Source: Thermodesulfobacterium hydrogeniphilum (lineage in GTDB: Bacteria > Desulfobacterota > Thermodesulfobacteria > Thermodesulfobacteriales > Thermodesulfobacteriaceae). Taken from it: a DNA stretch of 64,000 bases. The position numbers were made by a program, and so were the translations under genes. The stretch lies in assembly GCF_000746255.1 (NCBI RefSeq), contig NZ_JQKW01000006.1, positions 186,001 through 250,000 on the forward strand, written 5' to 3'. This document shows positions 17,137 to 26,017 of this stretch, in pieces; position 1 is the stretch's first letter; the number at the start of each line of letters is the position of its first letter. Under the pieces are notes generated by a model. The model was not told the origin of the DNA. It saw nothing but the letters and a program-made list of their open reading frames with translations, and did no database searches.

Positions 17137-17931
17137 ATGAATAACAAAAGATTAATAGGTTTTTTAATAATCTTCTTTTTCATTTTAGAATTTGTTATTT
17201 ATCAAAAAATAAAGGCTAAGGAAACAACATCAGTTTTAACCGATGCTGATTGCATAAAATGTCATCCTTCTGAGGTTTCTCAAATTAAAACTGAAGGAGG
17301 AAAACATGCTAAAGTAAAATGTATAGACTGTCATAGAGGACATCCTCCTTTAGTTCCTAAGGAAAAAGTAATTCCTTCTTGTTCTGAGTGTCATAAAGGT
17401 AAACCACATTATACTTTAAGTAACTGTACAGGGTGTCATGTTAATCCTCATACACCTTTGGAAATTGTTTTGAAGGATAAAAAATTAAAGAAAGAATGCC
17501 TTAGTTGTCATTCTAAAGTGGGAAAAGAAATGGAAGAACATCCAAGTAAACATGAAAAATTGGCCTGCACTTATTGTCATATTAAGCATGGATATATTCC
17601 CGATTGTTTAAAGTGCCATAAACCACATTTCGCAGGACAAAAATTTGAAGATTGTATAAAATGCCATCCTGTTCATAAACCTACATATATTACCTATGGT
17701 TTGGATGTTCCTAATAGCTATTGTGGGGCATGTCACAAAGATATTCAGAAAATTTTAGAAAGTGGCAAGACCAAACATGCTCTTTTAAACTGTGCTTTTT
17801 GCCATAGAGGTAGACATAGAATTATACCACAGTGTGAAGCTTGCCATGGTATTCCTCATCCACAAAGTATGGTGAGACAGCATAAGGGATGTTTGGGGTG
17901 TCACGGAGATCCGCATAATTTGATAAAATGA
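17137..17931 (+). CDS. Secreted dodecahaem c-type cytochrome (copy 2)
   Basis: The 264-residue protein has a signal peptide (about 5-27) and 12 CXXCH motifs: CIKCH, CIDCH, CSECH, CTGCH, CLSCH, CTYCH, CLKCH, CIKCH, CGACH, CAFCH, CEACH and CLGCH. It is a paralogue of the protein at 13716-14618; both share GGKHxKVKCxDCH near the front and HGYIPDCLxCHKPH in the middle. One haem per about 20 residues implies a compact wire-like protein. It sits 3 nt after the propeller gene and 11 nt before the beta-barrel gene. That position fits the periplasmic or barrel-embedded cytochrome of a porin-cytochrome conduit, which is inference. Confidence 0.93.
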   Translation: MNNKRLIGFLIIFFFILEFVIYQKIKAKETTSVLTDADCIKCHPSEVSQIKTEGGKHAKVKCIDCHRGHPPLVPKEKVIPSCSECHKGKPHYTLSNCTGCHVNPHTPLEIVLKDKKLKKECLSCHSKVGKEMEEHPSKHEKLACTYCHIKHGYIPDCLKCHKPHFAGQKFEDCIKCHPVHKPTYITYGLDVPNSYCGACHKDIQKILESGKTKHALLNCAFCHRGRHRIIPQCEACHGIPHPQSMVRQHKGCLGCHGDPHNLIK

Positions 17932-17942
17932 TTTAAAGCCAA

Positions 17943-19874
17943 ATGATTATATTGTGTATAATTATATTTACAATTTTTTTTTGGATAAATGAAGTTTGTG
18001 CTATTAATCTTTCTGCAAGCTGGCATGGTGTAGAAGCTTCAGAAGCACCTACGGTATTTTCTCAAACCTATTCTTTTAGTTTTTCCCATGAACTTTCAAG
18101 AACCATGTTTTTTACAGGTAGTGTGAGATATTTGCGAACTGATCAAAAAGATGAATATAGAGAGATGATAACTCCATCTTTATTTTATGCTATAACAACA
18201 GATCTTTTTAATTATAATTTCGGTTTTTCATCTTTTCAATCCAGAAGCAATGATCGTCCCACTTTTAAAAATTATTCAATTACAAATACCCTTTCCACAA
18301 AGATAAAAAAAACCCGTGTAAGTCTTTATTATAACTTTGGAAGAAACTGGAATGAAGCGACTCCAAGAACACTGGATAATAAAAATGAAAGCTGGGGACT
18401 TAATTTATCACGCAATTTTTATGAAAAATACTTAAAAAATCTATCTTTAAGCTATTCATACCATTTTAACAAAGGTAAAGATTGTATTAATGGAGGTAAA
18501 ACAGAAACTTCTACTCACACTTTTAATGGACGTTATTCTAAAAATATAGGAAAGTTGAATTTCAGTATAGAACAAAAGTATTCTACTTCCACTACAGAAT
18601 CTTGGTATGCTTTAATTGGTGGAAAAGCAAAAGTGGAGATAGGTTTAACAACTAATGGAACTATACCCAATCCTCTTTATGACACGAATGCAACAATAGT
18701 TAAACTTCCTTCTGATCAATCTATAGATGGAATACAATTTTATACTGATTATGCCAATAGAATAACTATATCTTCTACAGTGTTTTTTGATATTTATTAT
18801 AGTAATGATGGGATCACATGGAACACTTTAGCAACCAGTGTTTCACTACCCTATACCTTTTCTTCTTCAATATCCTACACATGGCTTAAGTTAGTGGTAA
18901 AAAGTGGAGCGGGAAGTCCACCTTCTGGAGGAATAAATTTACCAGATCCCAAGATTGTAGGGTTTTATTATACTACAGAAGGACATACAAAAAGAAAAAA
19001 TACTTTTTATACAACTACCGGAAGTCTTTCTTATACTTTCCCAAAAGATATAAGAACAAACTATTTTGGATATTATGAAGTGCAAAAGTCTGACCCTGGT
19101 AATAAAAAGACTATTCAAAATCATTCCTTTTATACTTCTTGGGGAGGCAATCTCTACTTTAGACCATCTTTTAGTTTTAATATAAGCAAAACCAAGGATG
19201 GAAGTAAGCCGGAAACAAAAAGCACAACCTTTTCCGTAAGTGTATCTTCTACTCCCATAGATACAATTAATTTAGGGGTAGGATATTATAATAATAGATA
19301 TTATGAAGGAAGTAATAAAGTTTTTAAAACTCAATTTTATTCTTTTTCAGGAGTATTTAATATCTTTCCTGACCTTACCTTAAGAACAAATTTGAATTAT
19401 AATAAAAACAAAAGTTATGTTTCCAAGGTTGAACAAAATAGTTACGGAAGTAGTATAGATTTATTTATGAGGTTAAAATCCAATTTAACTGCAGAGTTTA
19501 AAATAAATTATACTCATTCTAAAAACACTTATGAAAATGGAACTGCCACTTCAGCTTCTAATCAAAAATATGGTGTTTTAATAGACTGGAGAATTTCACA
19601 AATTCTGCATTTTACTACTTCTCAATATTTAAACAGTTCTTCGGATAAAACAAATTATACTTTTTTCTATAGTGTATACTTTGCTCCTTGGAAAAGAATA
19701 AGGTTGAGTTCTTCTTATTCCGGTATAAGAAATGATGAAAAAACAGATAATATAGCTTTAAATTTAATCTGGGATTTAGGACCTCATATAAATTTCAATA
19801 CTTCTTATACTTGGAATAAAATTGAAGGAGATACAAAATGGAGCTGGAATTGGACCCTGAATTTAACATTTTAA
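17943..19874 (+). CDS. Large outer-membrane beta-barrel protein (putative conduit porin)
   Basis: The 643-residue protein has a signal peptide cleaved near residue 20 (VCA|INLS) and long runs of alternating polar/aromatic residues typical of transmembrane beta-strands, such as LSLSYSYHFNKG, LTLRTNLNYNKNK and INFNTSYTWNKIEG. It ends in LNLTF, the terminal Phe recognised by the BAM machinery. Residues about 225-346 look like an inserted beta-sandwich resembling a discoidin/F5-F8 type C domain (FFDIYYSNDGITWNTL, then a Trp-containing strand). It contains no haem motif. Flanked by 12-haem cytochrome, propeller and lipoprotein genes, it is the best candidate for the outer-membrane sheath of an electron conduit. 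No similarity to MtrB was tested. Confidence 0.8.
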   Translation: MIILCIIIFTIFFWINEVCAINLSASWHGVEASEAPTVFSQTYSFSFSHELSRTMFFTGSVRYLRTDQKDEYREMITPSLFYAITTDLFNYNFGFSSFQSRSNDRPTFKNYSITNTLSTKIKKTRVSLYYNFGRNWNEATPRTLDNKNESWGLNLSRNFYEKYLKNLSLSYSYHFNKGKDCINGGKTETSTHTFNGRYSKNIGKLNFSIEQKYSTSTTESWYALIGGKAKVEIGLTTNGTIPNPLYDTNATIVKLPSDQSIDGIQFYTDYANRITISSTVFFDIYYSNDGITWNTLATSVSLPYTFSSSISYTWLKLVVKSGAGSPPSGGINLPDPKIVGFYYTTEGHTKRKNTFYTTTGSLSYTFPKDIRTNYFGYYEVQKSDPGNKKTIQNHSFYTSWGGNLYFRPSFSFNISKTKDGSKPETKSTTFSVSVSSTPIDTINLGVGYYNNRYYEGSNKVFKTQFYSFSGVFNIFPDLTLRTNLNYNKNKSYVSKVEQNSYGSSIDLFMRLKSNLTAEFKINYTHSKNTYENGTATSASNQKYGVLIDWRISQILHFTTSQYLNSSSDKTNYTFFYSVYFAPWKRIRLSSSYSGIRNDEKTDNIALNLIWDLGPHINFNTSYTWNKIEGDTKWSWNWTLNLTF

Positions 19875-19899
19875 AAATTTTATACATAGGGGGAACAAT

Positions 19900-20481
19900 A
19901 TGAAACAGGGTATCAGATTTTTAAGGGGGCTAATTTTTCTATGTCTTCTGGTTTTAATATGTTCATGTGCAGAAATCAGGCCTGGGATTAAGAGTTATTT
20001 AAGGCCTGGGATTGATCCAAGATATGTAAAAAAGGTAGCTGTTTTGAAATTTGCTAATCATACACTTGATAAATTGGCTGGAGAGAGGATAAGAGATCTT
20101 GTAATTATGGAAGCACTCGCTTTAAAGAAGTTTGATGTAGTGGAGAAAGGTTTAGTTGATGAGGTTTTGTCTGAAGAAGGAGTAGATGCTACTTTTACTT
20201 TAAATAAAGAAACTATAAAAAGAATAGGAGCTAAATTAAAAGTTCCGGCAATTTTGGTTGGTTCTGTGATTACCTTAGAGAAAAAAAGAGAGGGAAGTTA
20301 TACATATCCTGTTGTGTCTATTTCTTTGAGATTGATTGATGTTGCTTCAGGAGAAGTTATATGGGAAGCGACAGGGGTAGACACAGGTTATAGTGTCTTG
20401 GGAAGAATTTTCGGTTGGTCTCCTAAAAATGAAATAGAAGTTAGTATGGCTTTAATTGAAAAGCTTTTGAAAACTTTTTAA
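19900..20481 (+). CDS. CsgG-like lipoprotein (A)
   Basis: The 193-residue protein has a lipoprotein signal with lipobox LICSC (acylated Cys near residue 23). The mature part has the pattern of the CsgG / nucleotide-binding-like outer-membrane lipoprotein fold: VKKVAVLKFANHTLDKLAGERIRD near residue 44, FDVVEKGLVDEVLSEEG, a long helix, VPAILVGSVI, and VSISLRLIDVASGEVIWEATG. CsgG oligomers form an outer-membrane secretion pore in curli export, and relatives serve as assembly factors. A GGGGG ribosome-binding site precedes the ATG. It is the first of three related genes in a row (19900-22531). Confidence 0.78.
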   Translation: MKQGIRFLRGLIFLCLLVLICSCAEIRPGIKSYLRPGIDPRYVKKVAVLKFANHTLDKLAGERIRDLVIMEALALKKFDVVEKGLVDEVLSEEGVDATFTLNKETIKRIGAKLKVPAILVGSVITLEKKREGSYTYPVVSISLRLIDVASGEVIWEATGVDTGYSVLGRIFGWSPKNEIEVSMALIEKLLKTF

Positions 20482-21951
20482 ATGAAGATGAGATTAAAAA
20501 TATTGTTTTTTACAATTTGTTATTTTTTTATTTTTATAAAAATTGGATTTACTCAAATTGCGGTTTTTCCTTTTGAGGATTTTAGCGGGAATGAAGAAGT
20601 AAATATAAAATTTGCAGAAAAAGTGGCAAGTTATTTGGTTACGCAGGGAATAAAGGTGATTTATCCCCAAGAAGTAATAAAAGAACTTATCAAATTGAGA
20701 ATTAAAAGGATAGGAGTTATTGATAGGGTTGTAGCAAGAGAGATATTTTTAAAATTAAAAGCTCAATATATTTTATTAGGAAGTATTTATGAATTAGATA
20801 AAGAAGTTCCAAGTTTATGTGTAGGGATAAGAATTTTAAAAGCTAAGAATTGTAAACTTGTATGGAGTAAAATTTTTTCATTTTGTGGAAAAGACTATCA
20901 TCCAATTTTAGGTATAAAAAAAATAACTTACGAAGATATTTTAAAAAAATGCTTTAATAATCTATTTGCAGGTTTTAAAGAAGAAAAAATAAATGTGATG
21001 TATTCCTCTCCGGTTTTAGAAATAGAAAATGTAATATTTAAAACAAAAAGTGTAAAACCTGGGAATACAATAGAGGTAGCATTAAAGTTAAAATTTTCTG
21101 GTCCTAAACCTGAGAAATTAATGTTAAATGTGGGTGATGATAAATTGGTTCCTTTATTAAAAACAGGTGCTTATTATATTGCTTTTTGGAGAGCAGATTT
21201 AAAAGAGGGTAAATATCCAATTATTCTTATATCCAAATGGGACAAAAATTGGAATACTCAAAAAAAAATATTTATAGGATCTTACACAGTAGATAATACT
21301 CCTCCGCAGATTAAATTGGAGTTTTGGGGGGTTAAAAAGTTGGCAAATATGATAGCATTTAATAAATATTTAGAGATAAGACCCAAAATTTTAAAAAAAG
21401 AGAAAATAACAAGATGGAAATTAGAAATTTTATCTAAAAAAAATAAAATTGTTGTTATGGAAGAACAACCGGGAGATCTTCCTTCAACTTTTTTTTGGAG
21501 AGGAATAGATAACTCTGGTAAAGCTGTTCCTCCAGGTGTTTATAAACTTAGACTAAGTGTATGGGATGAGGCTGGGAATCTCAAAGTAATAGAAAAGAAG
21601 ATGCTTGTGGTAAAAAAGCTTCCTGAAATAGAACTCAGAGCTTTTAAAATAGATAATAAAATAAGAATAATTATAAATGTGAAAAAGCACATTATTCCTA
21701 TTAGAGAAATGAGAGTGGAGATATGGGATAATAAAGGGAATTTAATTAAAAAGCTTGATAAAAAAGAATTAAAAAAGGGTAAAGTTGTTTTGGATAACCT
21801 GCCTTTAAATTTAAACTATGAAATAGTTGCGATAGATGTTTTAGGGAATAAATTGTTTGTTAAAGACAAAATCAATCCCCAGGTTTTAAAGAAAAAGAAA
21901 AAAGAAGAGAAAAAAACTCCCAAGGCTGAGGAATGGGTTCATGAATTTTAA
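20482..21951 (+). CDS. CsgG-like N-domain plus FlgD-type Ig domain protein (B)
   Basis: The 489-residue secreted protein has a signal peptide (1-24). Residues 25-170 resemble the neighbouring CsgG-like lipoproteins (IAVFPFEDFSGNEEVN, AQYILLGSIYEL, GIRILKAKNCKLVWSK) but lack a lipobox. A middle beta domain follows. Residues about 290-372 match FlgD-type immunoglobulin repeats: FFWRGIDNSGKAVPPGVYKL and then VWDEAGN. The C-terminus is lysine-rich (KKKKKEEKKTPK). It begins directly after the stop of lipoprotein A and overlaps the next gene by 11 nt. The mix suggests a periplasmic or surface scaffold; function unknown. Confidence 0.72.
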   Translation: MKMRLKILFFTICYFFIFIKIGFTQIAVFPFEDFSGNEEVNIKFAEKVASYLVTQGIKVIYPQEVIKELIKLRIKRIGVIDRVVAREIFLKLKAQYILLGSIYELDKEVPSLCVGIRILKAKNCKLVWSKIFSFCGKDYHPILGIKKITYEDILKKCFNNLFAGFKEEKINVMYSSPVLEIENVIFKTKSVKPGNTIEVALKLKFSGPKPEKLMLNVGDDKLVPLLKTGAYYIAFWRADLKEGKYPIILISKWDKNWNTQKKIFIGSYTVDNTPPQIKLEFWGVKKLANMIAFNKYLEIRPKILKKEKITRWKLEILSKKNKIVVMEEQPGDLPSTFFWRGIDNSGKAVPPGVYKLRLSVWDEAGNLKVIEKKMLVVKKLPEIELRAFKIDNKIRIIINVKKHIIPIREMRVEIWDNKGNLIKKLDKKELKKGKVVLDNLPLNLNYEIVAIDVLGNKLFVKDKINPQVLKKKKKEEKKTPKAEEWVHEF

Positions 21952-22531
21952 AAATAAAAAAGTTTTTCATAGGTTTATTTTTTTAATATTATTAATCAGT
22001 CTTTCTTCATGTTTTAGAAAAGGGATAATTACAAAAGAACTTACTTCTAAAAGATTTAAAGTTTGTAAAATAGCTGTTTTTCCTTTTTATAATCTTACTA
22101 AAAATGAAAAGCTTAGTGATATGTTAGTTCAGATGTTTACAATAGATATGGTTAGAAAAGGTATAGAGGTCGTTGAACCTGGATTGGTAAAAAATTTCCT
22201 TTTTAGAGAAAGGATTTTAAATCCTTTATATATAAAGGCAGAAACTTTAAAAAAATTCAGATATGAAACAGGGGCAGATATAGTTATTGGTGGACAAATT
22301 ATTAAAGTTTCACAAGTGGGTGATAATGTAAAATTAGCTTTGTTAATATGGGCAAGAAGTACATCAACAGGAGATTTTATATGGTATACTTTTTACAGAA
22401 GAGAAGGAGAAGATTATAGAAAGGTTTTTCATTTTGGAAAAATATCGTCACTTAGTGCTTTAGCTCAAAGAATGGTAGAGGAAATTATTAAAGATTGGGA
22501 AAATAGGGGGTTTTTTAAATGCGAAATGTAA
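21941..22531 (+). CDS. CsgG-like lipoprotein (C)
   Basis: The 196-residue protein has a lipobox LSSC (acylated Cys near residue 24). The fold pattern matches the two preceding genes: CKIAVFPFYNLTKNEKLSDMLVQ, IEVVEPGLVKNFL, a TGADIVIGGQII strand, and LALLIWARSTSTGDFIWY. It overlaps the previous gene by 11 nt and the SurA-like gene by 13 nt, so these four genes are almost certainly co-translated. Three CsgG-type proteins in tandem could form a hetero-oligomeric outer-membrane ring; the sequence alone does not show this. Confidence 0.76.
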   Translation: MNFKNKKVFHRFIFLILLISLSSCFRKGIITKELTSKRFKVCKIAVFPFYNLTKNEKLSDMLVQMFTIDMVRKGIEVVEPGLVKNFLFRERILNPLYIKAETLKKFRYETGADIVIGGQIIKVSQVGDNVKLALLIWARSTSTGDFIWYTFYRREGEDYRKVFHFGKISSLSALAQRMVEEIIKDWENRGFFKCEM

Positions 22532-24123
22532 TTTTTATATGTATTTTAGTATTGGTTTTGAATCTATTTATTTATAAAAGTGGTTTAGCTAAGGATTATT
22601 TAATCAAAATAAATGATAAAGTTTACACAAAGGAAGATTTTAAAAATTGGTGGAAGTATTGGAAAGATAAAAATACTCCTTTTCCAGAAACTCCTGAGCC
22701 ATTTATTGAATGGATTCTAATGGCAGAAGAAGCTAAAAGGATGAGACTTTATGAAAGTCCAAATTATAAAAGAAAATTAGATGAGTTTAGAAAAGTAAGG
22801 TCTTTGTTATGGCTTAAGTCTGAAGAAATAGATAGCAAAATAGACCTTTCTGATAAAAGGTTATGGGAAGAATATGTTAAAAATTTTACACCAGTTTATA
22901 AAATATATTTTTTAAAAAGTAATAAAAAAGAGGATATATTAGCTTGGAAAAAAGAGATTTCTGATATTCATAAATGTCAAAAATTTGCGAAAAGATTAAG
23001 CCGTAAAAATAGAGCAGAAATTAAGAATATAAGGCCATGGGGAATTCCTGAAAGTTTAAAAAAAGTTTTAAAAGAAGCTAAAGCAGGAGATATTATAGGT
23101 CCTTTGAAGATTAATAAATTTTATTATTTAGTTTGTATAGAAGAAAAAAAAAGTCCTTCTAAAGAGGATTTTAAAAAGATAAAAAGTCGTATTTCTTATA
23201 TTCTAAGAAAAAAAGAAGAAAGCAAGTTAAACAAAGAATTTATTGAAAAATTAAAGAAAAAATACAAAGTGAAAGTAAATGAGAAAATATTAAAAGCTAT
23301 TAGATTTCCTGCTAATTTTTCTGAAGATTTTTTAAACAAAACAGTTATAAAAATAGAAGATAAAACACTTCCGGTAAGGATTTTTATTGATATGTTAAAA
23401 AGAGAAATCTGGTTAAGATATCATAGAAAGAGACCTGAAGATTTGACAGAAAAAGAACTTGAAAGAATAAAAGAATTTTTAGTTAATTCTATAATAGCGC
23501 AAACTTTGGTGGATATAGAAGCTTTAAATAGAAAATATGAAGAGACAAAATATAAGCCTTTGTGGAAATTTTACAAAAAAGAAAGACTTGTGAAAGAGTT
23601 TGAAGCACAGGTAATATGGCCAAGAGTAAAAGTAAGTGAAAAAGAAATGAAAGAATACTATAAAAAACACAAAAGCCAATATTATTATCCAGAGAGAGTT
23701 ACTATTGCTATTATAAGAACCAAAGATAAAAATCTTATAAAAACAATTTATGAAAAAATTCAAAGAGGAAGAGATTTTTTTACTGTAGCTAAGGATTTTG
23801 GCTTCAGAGTTGTTCCCCAAGTATATAATATAAATCAATTAGACTCGAGAATAAGAAAAGTTGTTGAAAAACTTAATGAGGAAGATATTTCTGATATATT
23901 TAAAATTGGAAATGATTATTGTATTGTTAAATTGATTGATAGGGAACCAGGAGGTTATTATCCCTATAAAATGGTAAAAAGATCAATTAAAAATATTTTA
24001 ATAAACAAAAAATTTGAAAAAGAAAGAAAAAAAATAATAGACCAACTTAAAAAATATGCTAAAATAATAATTAATAAAAAAGAGTGGGAAAAGTTGAAAA
24101 AGGAAATGGCAAATGAAAAATAA
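22519..24123 (+). CDS. SurA/parvulin-like periplasmic chaperone
   Basis: The 534-residue protein has a signal peptide (1-24), then a SurA-N-like helical region beginning INDKVYTKEDFKNWWKYW. Two parvulin-type modules are suggested: one near residues 128-240 (KEAKAGDIIGPLKINKFYYL) and one near 380-490 (RDFFTVAKDFGFRV, then LNEEDISDIFKIGNDYCIVK). Helical, lysine-rich linkers separate them. SurA-type proteins escort outer-membrane and secreted proteins. Placement between the lipoproteins and the giant cytochromes suggests a dedicated chaperone for the barrel or the cytochromes. Prolyl isomerase residues are weakly conserved, so activity is uncertain. Confidence 0.78.
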   Translation: MRNVIFICILVLVLNLFIYKSGLAKDYLIKINDKVYTKEDFKNWWKYWKDKNTPFPETPEPFIEWILMAEEAKRMRLYESPNYKRKLDEFRKVRSLLWLKSEEIDSKIDLSDKRLWEEYVKNFTPVYKIYFLKSNKKEDILAWKKEISDIHKCQKFAKRLSRKNRAEIKNIRPWGIPESLKKVLKEAKAGDIIGPLKINKFYYLVCIEEKKSPSKEDFKKIKSRISYILRKKEESKLNKEFIEKLKKKYKVKVNEKILKAIRFPANFSEDFLNKTVIKIEDKTLPVRIFIDMLKREIWLRYHRKRPEDLTEKELERIKEFLVNSIIAQTLVDIEALNRKYEETKYKPLWKFYKKERLVKEFEAQVIWPRVKVSEKEMKEYYKKHKSQYYYPERVTIAIIRTKDKNLIKTIYEKIQRGRDFFTVAKDFGFRVVPQVYNINQLDSRIRKVVEKLNEEDISDIFKIGNDYCIVKLIDREPGGYYPYKMVKRSIKNILINKKFEKERKKIIDQLKKYAKIIINKKEWEKLKKEMANEK

Positions 24124-26017
24124 AAATTTAATTGTTATTTTAGTATTATTAATTTCCTTCTGTTTAAATGTTTCTTCTGCAAGTCCAGAAGAAAAAAGCA
24201 AGGGGTGTTTAGATTGTCATCCGAAATTTTTAGAAAAACTCAAAAAAGAAGGAAGTTGTTTACATCCAGAAGTAAAAAAGAGAAATTGTTATGCTTGCCA
24301 TTATCCTCATGGGATTATTAAAGGAGCATTTCTTAAGAGTAGACCACCTTTTTTGTGTTTGGAGTGTCATAAAGATTTAGAAAACAACCTAAAAGAAGCC
24401 AAAGTAGTTCACACACCTGTTAACAGAGGAGAATGTAATAAGTGTCATGGAATCCATGGAGCAAATTATAAAAAACTCTTAAAAGTCCCTGTTGACAAGT
24501 TATGTCTGGAGTGCCACAAAGATATATTAAAAGGTAAAAAACATAAAGCTCTTGATAAAGGGTGTATTTACTGTCATGATCCTCACACTTCTAAAAACGA
24601 TGCTTTATTAAGAAAAAGTCCTGAAAAACTTTGTTTAGATTGTCATAAACCTGAGGCTTTAGCCAAAGCTCATCATGGGTTACCTGTAAAAACAAGATGC
24701 ATATCTTGTCATAATCCACATTCTTCTGAAAAACCTAAGCTTTTCCAAGAATATATCCATTTACCTGTTCAAAAAGGAGAATGTAATAAATGCCATAACA
24801 AAGGAAAATTAACTTTGAGGAAGCCAGTTCCAGAGCTGTGTTTTGATTGTCATAAAAAAGAAGAATATAAAAATCTACATAAACCTTATAAAACAGGTAA
24901 ATGTAGTGAATGTCATGACTTTCATGGAAGCAAGTATAAATATCATTTAAAAGTAAAACCTGATAAACTTTGTATTACCTGTCATTCCTATTCTTTGAAA
25001 GAACAAAAGAAAAAGCATCATATACATTCTATAGTTAAAGAAGGAAAATGTATAACCTGCCATAATCCGCATGGTTCTAATAGGGATTGGTTTTTAAAGG
25101 CTTCTTCAGGAGATCTTTGTATTAAATGTCATGCTAAGATATTGACAGGCAATAAAAAACATCCACCTGTGGAGCAAAAAAATTGTTTACTTTGCCATAA
25201 TCCTCATGATTCCGATTATCTTCATCTTTTAAAGAAATATCCTACAGAAAAATTATGCTTAAATTGTCATAAGGATATTGAAGTTCAAAAGGAACTTTTT
25301 AGCCTTCATACACCTTTTGCTCATGGAAAATGTGAAGGTTGTCATAATCCTCATTCTTCCAATTATAAAAATTTATTAAAGACTTCAAAAACTAATTTAT
25401 GTGAGACTTGCCACAAAGACTGGTTTAAACTTCAAAAAGGAAAATTGCATGCTCCTGTTAAAAAAAGAGATTGCGAACTTTGTCATAACCCTCACGCAGG
25501 AAACTATGCTCTTCATGCTCCAAAACCTATGGTTGATATATGTTATTCCTGTCATTCTGATGTAAAAAACGAAGTAAAACATAAAAAGGTTGTTCATTTA
25601 CCTGTAAAAGAAGACGAATGTATAAGGTGTCATGAACCTCATAGCAGTAAAGAAATAGCTTATTTGAGAAAGAAACCTCAGAAATTATGTTTATCCTGTC
25701 ATAAAGATATAGATGAATTCTGGAAACAAGGGGTAGCGCATCCACCAGCTAAAAAGAATTGTAAAAATTGCCATGTTCCTCATGCTTCAGATTATAAATT
25801 CCTGCTAAAAAATGATATTTCCAAGACTTGTATAAGATGTCATAAAGTCAATAAAAAATTGATAAATGTTCATGAAGGAATTATACCTGAATCAGGAAGT
25901 TGTATAATGTGTCATAATCCTCATGGAGCTCCTGATGAATCACTTTTATGGACAGGTTCTATGCATTCTCCCTTTGCAGAGAAAGATTGTAAAATATGTC
26001 ATGGAGGAAAAAAGTGA
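24113..26017 (+). CDS. Secreted 26-haem c-type cytochrome
   Basis: The 634-residue protein has a signal peptide (1-23) and 26 CXXCH motifs by my count, first CLDCH at 32-36 and last CKICH near the C-terminus. The motifs come in pairs (doubled CXXCH units) of roughly 45-50 residues with the pattern LCxxCHK, then H-x-P-V-x-x-G-x-C-x-x-CHNPHGS. About 13 tandem units are implied, so the protein is probably an elongated molecular wire grown by repeat duplication. No catalytic domain or lipobox is evident. It overlaps the SurA-like gene by 11 nt, and the following 16-haem gene starts at its stop codon. A periplasm-spanning or extracellular location fits. Confidence 0.94.
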   Translation: MKNKNLIVILVLLISFCLNVSSASPEEKSKGCLDCHPKFLEKLKKEGSCLHPEVKKRNCYACHYPHGIIKGAFLKSRPPFLCLECHKDLENNLKEAKVVHTPVNRGECNKCHGIHGANYKKLLKVPVDKLCLECHKDILKGKKHKALDKGCIYCHDPHTSKNDALLRKSPEKLCLDCHKPEALAKAHHGLPVKTRCISCHNPHSSEKPKLFQEYIHLPVQKGECNKCHNKGKLTLRKPVPELCFDCHKKEEYKNLHKPYKTGKCSECHDFHGSKYKYHLKVKPDKLCITCHSYSLKEQKKKHHIHSIVKEGKCITCHNPHGSNRDWFLKASSGDLCIKCHAKILTGNKKHPPVEQKNCLLCHNPHDSDYLHLLKKYPTEKLCLNCHKDIEVQKELFSLHTPFAHGKCEGCHNPHSSNYKNLLKTSKTNLCETCHKDWFKLQKGKLHAPVKKRDCELCHNPHAGNYALHAPKPMVDICYSCHSDVKNEVKHKKVVHLPVKEDECIRCHEPHSSKEIAYLRKKPQKLCLSCHKDIDEFWKQGVAHPPAKKNCKNCHVPHASDYKFLLKNDISKTCIRCHKVNKKLINVHEGIIPESGSCIMCHNPHGAPDESLLWTGSMHSPFAEKDCKICHGGKK

